Source: Mesostigma viride (lineage: Eukaryota > Streptophyta > Mesostigmatophyceae > Mesostigmatales > Mesostigmataceae). Taken from it: a DNA stretch of 53,787 nt. The stretch is taken from positions 1 through 53,787 of the forward strand of contig RPFO01001452.1 of assembly GCA_009746045.1 (NCBI GenBank), in the 5' to 3' direction. A program made the position numbers and the translations under genes. Within the stretch, counting starts at the first letter, position 1, and each line of letters opens with the position of its first letter. The notes under the pieces are model-generated. The model did no database searches. It worked only from the letters and a program-made list of their open reading frames with translations, and was not told where the DNA came from. Shown here piece after piece: positions 13,863 to 23,152 of the stretch.

Positions 13863-14300
13863 CACGCAGACGACAAAGAAGAAATCCGCCGAATATGTTA
13901 GCAAGCGGTGCGGTGCAGCACACACACCTGACAAAGCTAATAGGTCAACCCTTAAAACCGTGTCCAACTGCCCGCTATAAAAACCGGGCAATGGTCACTT
14001 TCCATGATAATGTCCACAAACCAACCTAATAGTTAGTTATGGTCCATTATAGGACACAAGCACACACATATATTCACCACCTTGGGGGTCATGTCATTGG
14101 TCATATTGCAATGTCCTATGGGTGCCAAATATAGCACCCCCTGACAGAAAGGAAGCTAGTAAAGGGCTCATGAACACCAAGGTTGCATGTGGAGGAGCAG
14201 GGACCCAGCTGCAAGCTCTAACAATAAATGCCCACTACAAATAGCGGACAGTTTGGTTTGTGACACCTGCTAGCATTACAAAGCTCAATTCTCATCCCGT
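13863..14300. other. Non-coding host spacer or intron
   Basis: No gene is supported. A pyrimidine-rich tract just above the proposed exon edge (minus strand, ending CACAG at about 13863) fits an intron acceptor, so this may be another intron of the minus-strand host gene. The rest is AT-rich sequence without recognisable features. Confidence 0.4.
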
Positions 14301-14382
14301 AGCAACAAAAATGTAATGTCCGCTGTAAATATCACTCAAAACGGCTAAAGGGTTAAAACGAAGTTGTAGTTGTTTTGCGGCA

Positions 14383-14472
14383 TCAAGTTTCAAAGTACGT
14401 ACTGGGATACCCTTCGCCAGCCTGCTTGGCATCCAGGATAAGATCTTGGAACCAGTAAGGGGGCTTCGCTTG
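14383..14472 (-). CDS. Possible short host exon (C-terminal, 29 codons)
   Basis: After a minus-strand acceptor (ATCTGCCGCAG ending at 14473) there is a short open stretch with a protein-like composition (aromatic and charged residues, ending STYFET before a stop). No homology is recognised. It could equally be chance coding in host spacer. Confidence 0.2.
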   Translation of the reverse strand, partial: QAKPPYWFQDLILDAKQAGEGYPSTYFET

Positions 14473-14535
14473 CTGCGGCAGATGGTGCAATCCATTGTGA
14501 TCTGCGCGCAAAACATACACAAACAACCAAACCCT

Positions 14536-14930
14536 CATAGGTTGAGCAATCCACAAAATCATGCCATTACTGTAACAACATGGGCAAAGCATACACAAAC
14601 GAACAACCATCATAGATTGAGCTAACAATCCAGAAAATCATGCCATTACTGTAACAACATGGGCAAAGCATACACAAACGAACAACCATCATAGATTGAG
14701 CTAGCAATCCACAACATTATGCCATTACTGTAACAACATGGGCAAAGCATACACAAACGAACAACCATCATAGATTGAGCTAGCAATCCACAACATCATG
14801 CCATTACTGTAACAACATGGGCAAAGCATACACAAACGAACAACCATCATAGATAGAGCAATCCACAACATCATGCCATTAATGTAATAACATGGGCAAA
14901 ACATACACAAACAAATAGCCATGATAGGGC
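14536..14930. repeat. 79-bp tandem repeat, five copies
   Basis: The phrase TGGGCAAAGCATACACAAAC recurs at about 14580, 14660, 14739, 14818 and 14893, giving a period of 79, 79, 79 and 75 bp. Copies are over 90 percent alike. No coding content is supported. Confidence 0.9.
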
Positions 14931-14996
14931 ATTAAGAGAATAGCCATGATTGGGGCAATAAGAGAATTTTTTTGTTCAATTCAATGATCACAATTT

Positions 14997-15513
14997 ATGC
15001 ACACAGTCGATGCATTCATAAATGAGGCAGGTTCTTCCGAAAATTGGCTCCGTCGTAGAGTGTCAACGGCCAACTTGCAAACACGCACGTTACATGATAT
15101 ACATCCTAGTCATTATGGTCCTATACAAACGCCAGAAGGGCCGAATACCGGTTTAATTGGATCTTTAGCTACGCATAGTAAAGTAAATGAATATGTTTTC
15201 TTGTCCTTTTTATACATTACAAAAAAATCAAGTAATTAAAAGTGAAATACCTATTTTTATACCTCCACATCAACAAGATCAATTTAAATTCGCCCCAGAA
15301 TATTTATTACTTTCTTGTTACTCTAGTGTTGAAAATAATTATGTTCATGTGCGATATAAACCAGAATTTAGTAGTAAAGCAGAAGAAGTCGATTATTTGG
15401 GGATTTCTCCAACGCAAGCTTCAATAGCTACTTCATTTATTCCCTTGGTGGAACATGATGATGCAATCCGAGCATTAATGGGTTGTAATATGCAAAGACA
15501 AGCAGTTCCATGA
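14997..15513 (+). pseudogene. rpoB: Plastid RNA polymerase beta subunit fragment (nuclear plastid DNA)
   Basis: Two overlapping frames encode the central part of a plastid-type RpoB. The landmarks are DIHPSHYG, then [19 protein letters not shown], and further on [20 protein letters not shown]. It is broken: the usual RIC between SHYG and PIQT is missing, the frame shifts at about 15190, and similarity stops abruptly at 15513 with a stop. Codon use is AT-rich as in plastid genes and unlike the surroundings. I infer an old plastid-to-nucleus transfer. A misjoined plastid contig is less likely because the fragment is degenerate. Confidence 0.85.
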
Positions 15514-15749
15514 CACCAAGGTTGAGACTTACATGCATGGGACAAGAAAAACCTCGTTGCAAGGGTTGAAACAATAACGAAATTGTATGACCACAGACAC
15601 ATAAAATGGAAGGCTTGCTCAGTATTATTATTTACCCATCAATCAATTTTAAAGGCAAGGAAATGTTGAAATACGGAAGACCGTCCCAAGTTCGCCAGCA
15701 TTAACAAAAGCATTTCTGTGACAAGAACAGTGGGCGACCATTCCCATTA

Positions 15750-16246
15750 TTATCTTTTCCTCTTTTGTTTCTTCCCCTTCCCGGACTCGCATGCATAAGC
15801 GACGTCCGCCATCCCCAAACGATGCAAAATTTTGTTGGAGCTCTGCATCTTCTCCAACAGTTCTTGATCCGATTCCTCCTTTGCACGACGCGCTTCCTCT
15901 GCCTTCGCCTTTGCGGCCTCCACATCTGCATCTATATCCGCCTTCACCACCATCCTGATCAAACGGTCCCGCTCCTCAGGCCTCGGGAGCGTCGGCAGTC
16001 CCACCGGCTCTGCGGCAAGAAGAGCCTCCAAAATATCCTTGTGCAGTCTTTGTGCTTCCACAAATCCACTATTCGTCATCAAGGTGTACGCGCATTCACG
16101 CGCCACACCCTGCAAGGAATCCCCCATGGTAACGTTAAGCCCATGAGCAAACCCGTACGCGCTGTCCCCCTCTGCAAAAATCTCGAGTCCCTGCCTGTCG
16201 AGGCGCACCAGCTCAACTTTCCGTTCCCCAGTGTGCGTTGCCGTGC
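15750..16246 (-). CDS. C-terminal part of a second host protein, cut by the palindrome
   Basis: The open frame ends in a Lys/Arg-rich tail (KGKKQKRKR) before the stop at 15750. It contains an Ala/Glu/Lys-rich helix-forming segment in its second half and a plausible globular segment before it. No ATG is convincing near 16208, and the frame stays open leftward into the palindrome at 16246. The true N-terminus therefore either lies in lost sequence or was removed by the junction. No family is recognised; the tail suggests a nuclear protein. Confidence 0.5.
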
Positions 16247-17067
16247 CAGCAACTACGTGAGCTACCCCCCCAGAGCCTCTGCAGCCCCCAGTCCCCCTGG
16301 ACCCCCTAGACCCCCTAGACCCCTTGGACCCCCCGGAGCCCCCGGTCCGAACAGAAGTCCTGTAATCTCCACCGCCGCCGTCGCCTGTCCCGGCCCCGGG
16401 AGGCGGCGAAGGGGCAAACGAGGGGGGAGAAGGTAATCCACCTCCGACCGGCGAGAGGGGCCGGAGAGGCCCCGCCGATTTCGCTCGCCCCCCGCCCCGG
16501 CCCTCCCGATGGGCGACGCTTGCTTGGATTCTCTTGCACTACTTCTTTTTTAGACTCTTTCAAAAATAATTATATGGGTAATGAAAAATTGCAAAGGGTA
16601 TAGGCTATATATAGGGCTATATATACAGGAATAATATTTCCCGGGGTGGCTGAAAAAGAAGTCGTGCACGAGAATCCACTCCACCTCCGATGGTCGGGGG
16701 CGGCGGGAGAGGTGGCGGCAGGTTCGCTCGCCCCCCGTCCCGGGTCCGTCGCGCCCCGAGTCTGGATGTGTTTGAAACGTCCTTTTCCCTCCTGGAGGGG
16801 CGGCGCGGGCGGGTGGGGGGTCGAGGGTGGATGAGAATGCGTGGTTTCGGTCGGGCTTCTTTTGGGCTCGGATCCGTTCCAGTCTGCGTCCCGGCGCCCC
16901 CCGGGCCGGGGTTGGGAGGGGGTTGCGCTCGCCCCCCGGGACGGCCGTGTGGGTGGTCCGCTACCCTGGGCCCGGCGACCCTGAGTAAGTGACGGGTGCA
17001 AGTCTACGTCCCGGCGCCCCCCGGGCCGGGGTTAAGAGGGGGCTGCGCTTACGGGGGAGGGAATAAA

Positions 17068-17997
17068 ATGTGGGGGTACGATAACAGCGGCGACGGGCGA
17101 GAAACGGAGATGGCAACCCCGGAGTTCTACGTGACGAACGACGCGGAGGACAAGTGGCGCCAGAGGGTGGGGTCTTCGGTGCAGACCTTCAACTCTGCCC
17201 TGCGGTACAAGTGCGCGAAGACGGGGAGGGGGTTCAAGCGTTTCCGCGAGTCGAAGGCCCGCGACATGTGGGACGGCAAGTGCGCCAAGTGCGCGACCCC
17301 GATCCGCTTCCACTCGTCGGAGGAGGTCCCCCGCATGGGGATCCTGGTGCGTTATCTGGTCCCGGACGGCGCGGGGCTGTCTCTGACCGAGTCGGCGACG
17401 GGCATGCCCCCCGAGTGGAGGTGCGGGCGTTGCAGGGTGGGCCCTCTGGAATCGGAGTACGACGAGCTGAAGCACCTCAGGATGGAGGAGGAGTACCTGC
17501 GCGCCCGGAAGGGGCTGCCCATCCCGGACGACTCCCCGCCCGTGCTGCCCTTCCCGGAGGCGGCACCGGCCGGGAAGCGGCCCAGGAGCCCTTGCCAGCA
17601 TTACGGGGAGTGCCCCCCCGATGTCGACCCCGCGGTGTGGTCGCACGTGAAGAAAGCGTTCTACGGCGTGCAGTCGAGGGTGAAGGCCGACCTGCCCCTG
17701 AGCTGGCAGTCCACGCCCCACGGGGAGCGAGACCTGTCCCCGCGCCTGCTGGAGGCCGTCAGGAAACTGGAGAGCCAGGAGTGGCGCTGCGGCCACTGCG
17801 AGGGGCGGATGTCGCTGGACTCCCCTGAGCTCGCCCCGTCCCCCGACAAGACGGACACGTTCGACAGGACGTACTTCCCCGACAACTACAGGTGGCTGCA
17901 CGCGGGGTGCAACCGGGCCAAAGCCGTGGACGACTCCATAGACCAGTGCAGGCGCAGGATGGCGGAGTACGAGAAGCTGCCGGACCCCGTGGAATGA
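17068..17997 (+). CDS. HNH-like zinc protein, left palindrome copy (309 codons)
   Basis: The protein has four Cys pairs or clusters: CAKC, CGRC, CQHYGEC and CGHC. The last is followed by a block with DRTYFPDNYRWLHAGCNRAK. A CxxC pair, then DN, H and CNxxK is the pattern of HNH/treble-clef nucleases such as those spread in NCLDV genomes, so a DNA-nicking or homing role is possible. I chose ATG 17068 because the frame upstream has only non-ATG starts. AATAAA occurs 16 bp after the stop (18013-18018). It is identical to the inverted copy at 18666-19595. The nuclease assignment is moderate: the first catalytic His of a classic HNH is not obvious. Confidence 0.6.
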   Translation: MWGYDNSGDGRETEMATPEFYVTNDAEDKWRQRVGSSVQTFNSALRYKCAKTGRGFKRFRESKARDMWDGKCAKCATPIRFHSSEEVPRMGILVRYLVPDGAGLSLTESATGMPPEWRCGRCRVGPLESEYDELKHLRMEEEYLRARKGLPIPDDSPPVLPFPEAAPAGKRPRSPCQHYGECPPDVDPAVWSHVKKAFYGVQSRVKADLPLSWQSTPHGERDLSPRLLEAVRKLESQEWRCGHCEGRMSLDSPELAPSPDKTDTFDRTYFPDNYRWLHAGCNRAKAVDDSIDQCRRRMAEYEKLPDPVE

Positions 17998-18084
17998 TGA
18001 ACGCCGTATGCTAATAAAGACACCCCTCGTCCAATGCCACGTGTCACCTCATCGCTAGACAGTCCCAAAGCAAAAAGGGCCAAA

Positions 18085-18578
18085 GCATAAGGGGCTGGTT
18101 TCAAACAGGGTGGGCCGGGTTTGACAGCATAAGAGGCTGGTTTCAAACAGGGTTCGCCAGCATAAGGGGCTGGTTTCAAACAGGGTGGGCCGGGTTTGAC
18201 AGCATAAGGGCCGGTGCGGTTACTGGAAAAAATATCTAACCCCATGGTATAGGATATACCTGAGAGTCTAGGCCCCTACCGGCCCTGTCCAGGGCCTGCC
18301 ATGGGACATGTCCCCGGGACTGATCAGAAACGTTTCTGATCAGTCCCGGGGACATGTCCCATGGCAGGCCCTGGACAGGGCCGGTAGGGGCCTAGACTCT
18401 CAGGTATATCCTATACCATGGGGTTAGATATTTTTTCCAGTAACCGCACCGGCCCTTATGCTGTCAAACCCGGCCCACCCTGTTTGAAACCAGCCCCTTA
18501 TGCTGGCGAACCCTGTTTGAAACCAGCCTCTTATGCTGTCAAACCCGGCCCACCCTGTTTGAAACCAGCCCCTTATGC
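18085..18578. repeat. 42-bp repeats flanking the palindrome centre
   Basis: Near the centre each arm holds about three copies of a unit with GGGGCTGGTTTCAAACAGGG, alternating with GGGCCGGGTTTGACAGCATA. Between the units and the centre is a unique spacer with CCATGGGACATGTCCC. No coding region is supported between the two HNH-like genes apart from open frames created by the symmetry. Confidence 0.8.
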
Positions 18579-18665
18579 TTTGGCCCTTTTTGCTTTGGGA
18601 CTGTCTAGCGATGAGGTGACACGTGGCATTGGACGAGGGGTGTCTTTATTAGCATACGGCGTTCA

Positions 18666-19595
18666 TCATTCCACGGGGTCCGGCAGCTTCTCGTACTCCG
18701 CCATCCTGCGCCTGCACTGGTCTATGGAGTCGTCCACGGCTTTGGCCCGGTTGCACCCCGCGTGCAGCCACCTGTAGTTGTCGGGGAAGTACGTCCTGTC
18801 GAACGTGTCCGTCTTGTCGGGGGACGGGGCGAGCTCAGGGGAGTCCAGCGACATCCGCCCCTCGCAGTGGCCGCAGCGCCACTCCTGGCTCTCCAGTTTC
18901 CTGACGGCCTCCAGCAGGCGCGGGGACAGGTCTCGCTCCCCGTGGGGCGTGGACTGCCAGCTCAGGGGCAGGTCGGCCTTCACCCTCGACTGCACGCCGT
19001 AGAACGCTTTCTTCACGTGCGACCACACCGCGGGGTCGACATCGGGGGGGCACTCCCCGTAATGCTGGCAAGGGCTCCTGGGCCGCTTCCCGGCCGGTGC
19101 CGCCTCCGGGAAGGGCAGCACGGGCGGGGAGTCGTCCGGGATGGGCAGCCCCTTCCGGGCGCGCAGGTACTCCTCCTCCATCCTGAGGTGCTTCAGCTCG
19201 TCGTACTCCGATTCCAGAGGGCCCACCCTGCAACGCCCGCACCTCCACTCGGGGGGCATGCCCGTCGCCGACTCGGTCAGAGACAGCCCCGCGCCGTCCG
19301 GGACCAGATAACGCACCAGGATCCCCATGCGGGGGACCTCCTCCGACGAGTGGAAGCGGATCGGGGTCGCGCACTTGGCGCACTTGCCGTCCCACATGTC
19401 GCGGGCCTTCGACTCGCGGAAACGCTTGAACCCCCTCCCCGTCTTCGCGCACTTGTACCGCAGGGCAGAGTTGAAGGTCTGCACCGAAGACCCCACCCTC
19501 TGGCGCCACTTGTCCTCCGCGTCGTTCGTCACGTAGAACTCCGGGGTTGCCATCTCCGTTTCTCGCCCGTCGCCGCTGTTATCGTACCCCCACAT
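18666..19595 (-). CDS. HNH-like zinc protein, right palindrome copy
   Basis: This is the exact inverted copy of the gene at 17068-17997, with the same four Cys clusters and the same terminal DN...H...CNRAK block. The two genes converge on the palindrome centre. No base difference was seen in the coding part, so duplication is very recent, is maintained by conversion, or is not real. Confidence 0.6.
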   Translation of the reverse strand: MWGYDNSGDGRETEMATPEFYVTNDAEDKWRQRVGSSVQTFNSALRYKCAKTGRGFKRFRESKARDMWDGKCAKCATPIRFHSSEEVPRMGILVRYLVPDGAGLSLTESATGMPPEWRCGRCRVGPLESEYDELKHLRMEEEYLRARKGLPIPDDSPPVLPFPEAAPAGKRPRSPCQHYGECPPDVDPAVWSHVKKAFYGVQSRVKADLPLSWQSTPHGERDLSPRLLEAVRKLESQEWRCGHCEGRMSLDSPELAPSPDKTDTFDRTYFPDNYRWLHAGCNRAKAVDDSIDQCRRRMAEYEKLPDPVE

Positions 19596-20398
19596 TTTAT
19601 TCCCTCCCCCGTAAGCGCAGCCCCCTCTTAACCCCGGCCCGGGGGGCGCCGGGACGTAGACTTGCACCCGTCACTTACTCAGGGTCGCCGGGCCCAGGGT
19701 AGCGGACCACCCACACGGCCGTCCCGGGGGGCGAGCGCAACCCCCTCCCAACCCCGGCCCGGGGGGCGCCGGGACGCAGACTGGAACGGATCCGAGCCCA
19801 AAAGAAGCCCGACCGAAACCACGCATTCTCATCCACCCTCGACCCCCCACCCGCCCGCGCCGCCCCTCCAGGAGGGAAAAGGACGTTTCAAACACATCCA
19901 GACTCGGGGCGCGACGGACCCGGGACGGGGGGCGAGCGAACCTGCCGCCACCTCTCCCGCCGCCCCCGACCATCGGAGGTGGAGTGGATTCTCGTGCACG
20001 ACTTCTTTTTCAGCCACCCCGGGAAATATTATTCCTGTATATATAGCCCTATATATAGCCTATACCCTTTGCAATTTTTCATTACCCATATAATTATTTT
20101 TGAAAGAGTCTAAAAAAGAAGTAGTGCAAGAGAATCCAAGCAAGCGTCGCCCATCGGGAGGGCCGGGGCGGGGGGCGAGCGAAATCGGCGGGGCCTCTCC
20201 GGCCCCTCTCGCCGGTCGGAGGTGGATTACCTTCTCCCCCTCGTTTGCCCCTTCGCCGCCTCCCGGGGCCGGGACAGGCGACGGCGGCGGTGGAGATTAC
20301 AGGACTTCTGTTCGGACCGGGGGCTCCGGGGGGTCCAAGGGGTCTAGGGGGTCTAGGGGGTCCAGGGGGACTGGGGGCTGCAGAGGCTCTGGGGGGTA

Positions 20399-20483
20399 GC
20401 TCACGTAGTTGCTGGGAAGGCTTTAGGGTGGCTTTCACCGTGGCTAAGGCACCCCTAAACCCTTCCCAGCAACTGCGTGAGTG
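20399..20483. repeat. Hairpin at the outer edge of the right palindrome arm
   Basis: CTCACGTAGTTGCTGGGAAG and its near-complement (ending CAACTGCGTGAG) form a stem of about 32 bp with two or three mismatches and a short loop around 20434-20450. The main palindrome ends inside this stem at 20415, so a self-complementary sequence sits at the breakpoint. Confidence 0.8.
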
Positions 20484-20779
20484 ACCCCCTCTTTTCCCCC
20501 TGTTCCCCCCTGCGTGTCCCCCCGTTCCGCGCCGAGTGCTTGGGGACCCCGCAGCGTGTCCCCCTGCGTGTTCCCCCGTTCCCCCCTGCGTGTCCCCCCG
20601 TTCCGCGCCGAGTGCTTGTCTGTTTCCCTGTTCCCCCCGCGCGTGATTGTCTGTCCCCCGCGCGCGAGTCCGTGATCGAGAGTACGAGTGGCAAGTCCGT
20701 GTCAGTCTCCGCTGGCGGTGTGCGTGCGTTTATGGTCGCGCAAAAATAATCTCGTCGTTCGGCATATCAGTGTCGCGCC
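20484..20779. repeat. C-rich direct repeats upstream of an unknown gene
   Basis: CCGTTCCGCGCCGAGTGCTTG occurs twice (about 20523 and 20599), and CCCCCTGCGTGTCC recurs around both copies. No coding region is supported. The segment may include the promoter of the gene starting at 20780. Confidence 0.6.
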
Positions 20780-21898
20780 ATGATGCATCCGGGTTGGTTG
20801 TCCGAGGCGCGTCTGATGTGCGAGTTCGTGGGCGCGTGCGTGCAGCCGTCGTCGCACATCCAGGAGTGGCCGGTGGCGGGCAAGCTGGCGGACGCCTTCA
20901 ACGCGTTCCTCGCGGCGAAGGGTCTGCCCCCGTACGCCGCGTCCCGGCTGGCAGGCCCCTGCCCGGGGGCGGACGACCTGGCCCTGTGGTCCGGCGTGCT
21001 GGCGGGCAAGGGGGGCGTGCTGATGCACGTGGCGGGGGTCGCTGGGGGCGAGAGCGGGGGGTGGTACTGGGCGCAGAACGTGTCGCTGGTCCATCCGGCT
21101 CCCGTGCCCTCGGACGGGGAGGTGAAGCCGTTCCCCCCTTGGTTCAACGGGGAGCGTTTCCTGGCTGCCCGCGAGGCGGGCAAGAGGCGCGAGGAGATGC
21201 GCAGGTGGGTGAGCGCGTACGCGGGCGAGCACGGGCTGTTCGCGGAGATCACGGAGGAGGAGGAGTCGTTCCTGGAGGAGTGCCACGGCTACCCCGAGGG
21301 CGAGATGGCGGACCTGAAGGGCCTGCGCGAGATCCGCGCGCACATGGCGAAGGTGGGCGGCGCGCCCCCCGCGTGGATGAACGAGCGCGTCCGCGAGATC
21401 CGCGAGCGGCTCACGGCGGCGTTCAGCCGCAAGCAGGGTTCGTCCTCGCGCTGGCGCCTGCGCGACAACCAGGCGGGCGACGCGCTGACGGCGCGGCTGA
21501 AGTGGCGGTCGGCGGAGGAGGAGGAGCACGACCTGCAGGGGTCGGGCGAGGCGCGGGGCGGGCGCGAGGAGGAGGGCAAGGAGCGCGAGGCGGCGGCGCT
21601 GGACACGTACCTGCGGCTGTTCCTGCAGCACAGCGACCTGGTGGTCCTGGAACGCGGCGGGCGCCTGCCGCTGGCGGAGTTCCGCCGCCTGTTCTTCGTG
21701 GAGTACCTCCAGAACGGCAGCCGCATGACGCGGCGAGTGCCCAACGCGGACCTGGCCGCCCTGCTGGCCCCCCACGGGGTCGCCGTGACAGGAAACGTGC
21801 GCATGGGCAGCGGGGAGGAGGAGAAGCGCACGGTGTGGGTGACGGGGGTGGCCCGGAGGGCGCTAGGAACGACGCGTAATAATAATAATGATGAATAA
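20780..21898 (+). CDS. Unknown viral-type protein (372 codons)
   Basis: The frame is intact from ATG ATG at 20780 to a stop after an Asn/Asp/Glu tail encoded by AATAATAATAATGATGAA. The first third has several Trp/Pro-containing segments; the middle is rich in Arg/Glu and likely helical; the last 90 residues form a compact basic segment with VTGNVRMGS. The C-terminal segment recalls the winged-helix ends of viral D5-type primases, but that is only a resemblance. It is followed by AATAAA and faces the minus-strand gene at 21941-22992. Function unknown. Confidence 0.6.
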   Translation: MMHPGWLSEARLMCEFVGACVQPSSHIQEWPVAGKLADAFNAFLAAKGLPPYAASRLAGPCPGADDLALWSGVLAGKGGVLMHVAGVAGGESGGWYWAQNVSLVHPAPVPSDGEVKPFPPWFNGERFLAAREAGKRREEMRRWVSAYAGEHGLFAEITEEEESFLEECHGYPEGEMADLKGLREIRAHMAKVGGAPPAWMNERVREIRERLTAAFSRKQGSSSRWRLRDNQAGDALTARLKWRSAEEEEHDLQGSGEARGGREEEGKEREAAALDTYLRLFLQHSDLVVLERGGRLPLAEFRRLFFVEYLQNGSRMTRRVPNADLAALLAPHGVAVTGNVRMGSGEEEKRTVWVTGVARRALGTTRNNNNDE

Positions 21899-21940
21899 AA
21901 CCTCGATGGATGCAATACAGTGAGCGCAAATGCACGGTAT

Positions 21941-22992
21941 TCAGCGCCGCCTCCGCACGGCACTCTGTGGCCTCCTGACCCGCCTGGCGGCGGTGGGGTG
22001 GCCGGGGTCCGGTGGCGGTGGCGAGGGCGGTGGCGGGCCGTAGTTGTCCATCCACCATCGGTAGGCCGCTTCCGGGTCCGCCCCCGCCTTGCCTTTGTCC
22101 CGGTGTCGCCTCTCCTGCTCGCTGGCGGGTGGGGGACGAGCCACCTGGGGTCGGCGGGTATCTGTTGTTGTTGTGGCGGTTCCGGCTGGGGAGGAGGGGG
22201 TCTTTGTCGTCGAGAGGGACCGCTTTCCGGGGCGGCGGATCTCTTCGCCATCCGTCGGCGAGATTCTACTTTCCTGGCCCGGTCCTTTTCCGCCCATTCG
22301 ACGGCGGCTGGGTCCTTGCTCTTTCTCAGTTCGGCGCGTCGTTTATCCACTTCCTTAAATTTTGCCCGTTCTTTTGCCACCCATGCGATGTCGTCTGGGT
22401 CTTGGCTCTTCCATCGTGCGGCGCGTAGTTCCCTCCATTTGCGATTTTGGACTTCGCGATTCGTCTCCTGCCCTTCCTTGGCGGTTTTTTCAAGCCATTG
22501 TCTATTGTAGGCCCGGGATTTTTTGGCCCGTGCAATGTCGTCGGGGTCCTTGCTCTTTCTCAGTTCGGAGAGTCGTTTACTCCTTTCCTTATACCTGGCC
22601 CGTTCTTTTGCCACCCATGCGATGTCGTCTGGGTCTTGGCTCTTCCATCGTGCGGCGCGTAGTTCCCTCCATTTGCGATTGTTGGCTTCTCTTTGTGTTT
22701 CCTGCCTCTGCGCCTGTTGCCGCCCGCCCCCCTCCTCGTCACCCGCCTGGGCGGATCGCTCCTTCTCGTACGCGTCCAGGTCGAAAAAGTCGTCTGGTCC
22801 TGGTCCCGCCTCGTCGAGTTCCTCCCACGCTCCCTGCTCTAAGGTGGGCATCTCGGCCATGGTAAGCGGGTCACCGGGCTCGGCCTCCTCGAAGCGGGCC
22901 AGCTCGTCCAGGTCCAGGTCCCCCAGGCCGTCGTCGTCCCCCGGGTCGTCCGCCCGCACCCTGTGTCTTCGGGTCGCTCTCCGCCGCGCCAT
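21941..22992 (-). CDS. Repeat protein with DPDDIAW modules (about 350 codons)
   Basis: ATG 22992 opens a basic start (MARRRATRR), then an acidic Asp/Glu-rich segment, then four degenerate modules of 33-36 residues with the core KSxDPDDIAxxxKxRA. Modules one and three share NRKWRELRAARWKSQDPDDI almost unchanged. A Pro/Gln-rich linker follows. The frame breaks at the G run 22131-22135; after a one-base shift it continues into a segment with YRWWMDNYG and stops at 21941. The unshifted frame instead runs antisense through the next gene, which is not credible. The modules look like repeated charged helices, perhaps nucleic-acid or chromatin binding. No family is named. Confidence 0.55.
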
Positions 22993-23152
22993 GTCCTCGA
23001 GTACACCCGGCTGCGAAAATATTCGAAGGACATCAGCGGCCGACAGGGGCGAGGACGGAGGGGATCGCGCCGTGATCCGACGCGAAGACGTCCGGAAACG
23101 TCCGCGAGGCCGCGAAAAAAACGTCCGCGGACGCCCGCAAGGTGTTAAGAAG

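Larger units (their letters stand above)
16246..20415. repeat. 4.17-kb near-perfect palindrome at the host/virus junction
   Basis: The right arm is the reverse complement of the left around a centre between 18331 and 18332, where TGATCAGAAAC meets its own complement with no loop. I compared the arms and found only two differences, both homopolymer lengths: C7 versus C6 near 16270/20392 and G6 versus C5 near 16425/20237. Each arm carries one copy of an HNH-like gene. Left of 16246 is host coding sequence; right of 20415 is virus-like DNA. It could be the hairpin end of a linear viral genome, a recent inverted duplication, or a fold-back read artefact. Confidence 0.95.

Noticed and set aside
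6787-13991. Open frames of up to 2,387 codons on both strands across the AAGGAC array
   Set aside because: A pure 6-bp repeat without stop codons stays open in all six frames; the products are only dipeptide repeats.
17032-17901. Antisense 289-codon frame opposite the HNH-like gene (and its mirror at 18762-19631)
   Set aside because: GC-rich codon bias leaves the antisense frame open. It is Arg/Pro/Leu-rich with no motif, whereas the sense frame has ordered Cys clusters.
17886-18777. Mirrored 119-codon frames flanking the palindrome centre
   Set aside because: They run through the 42-bp repeats and into the ends of the HNH-like genes antisense, so they are by-products of symmetry.
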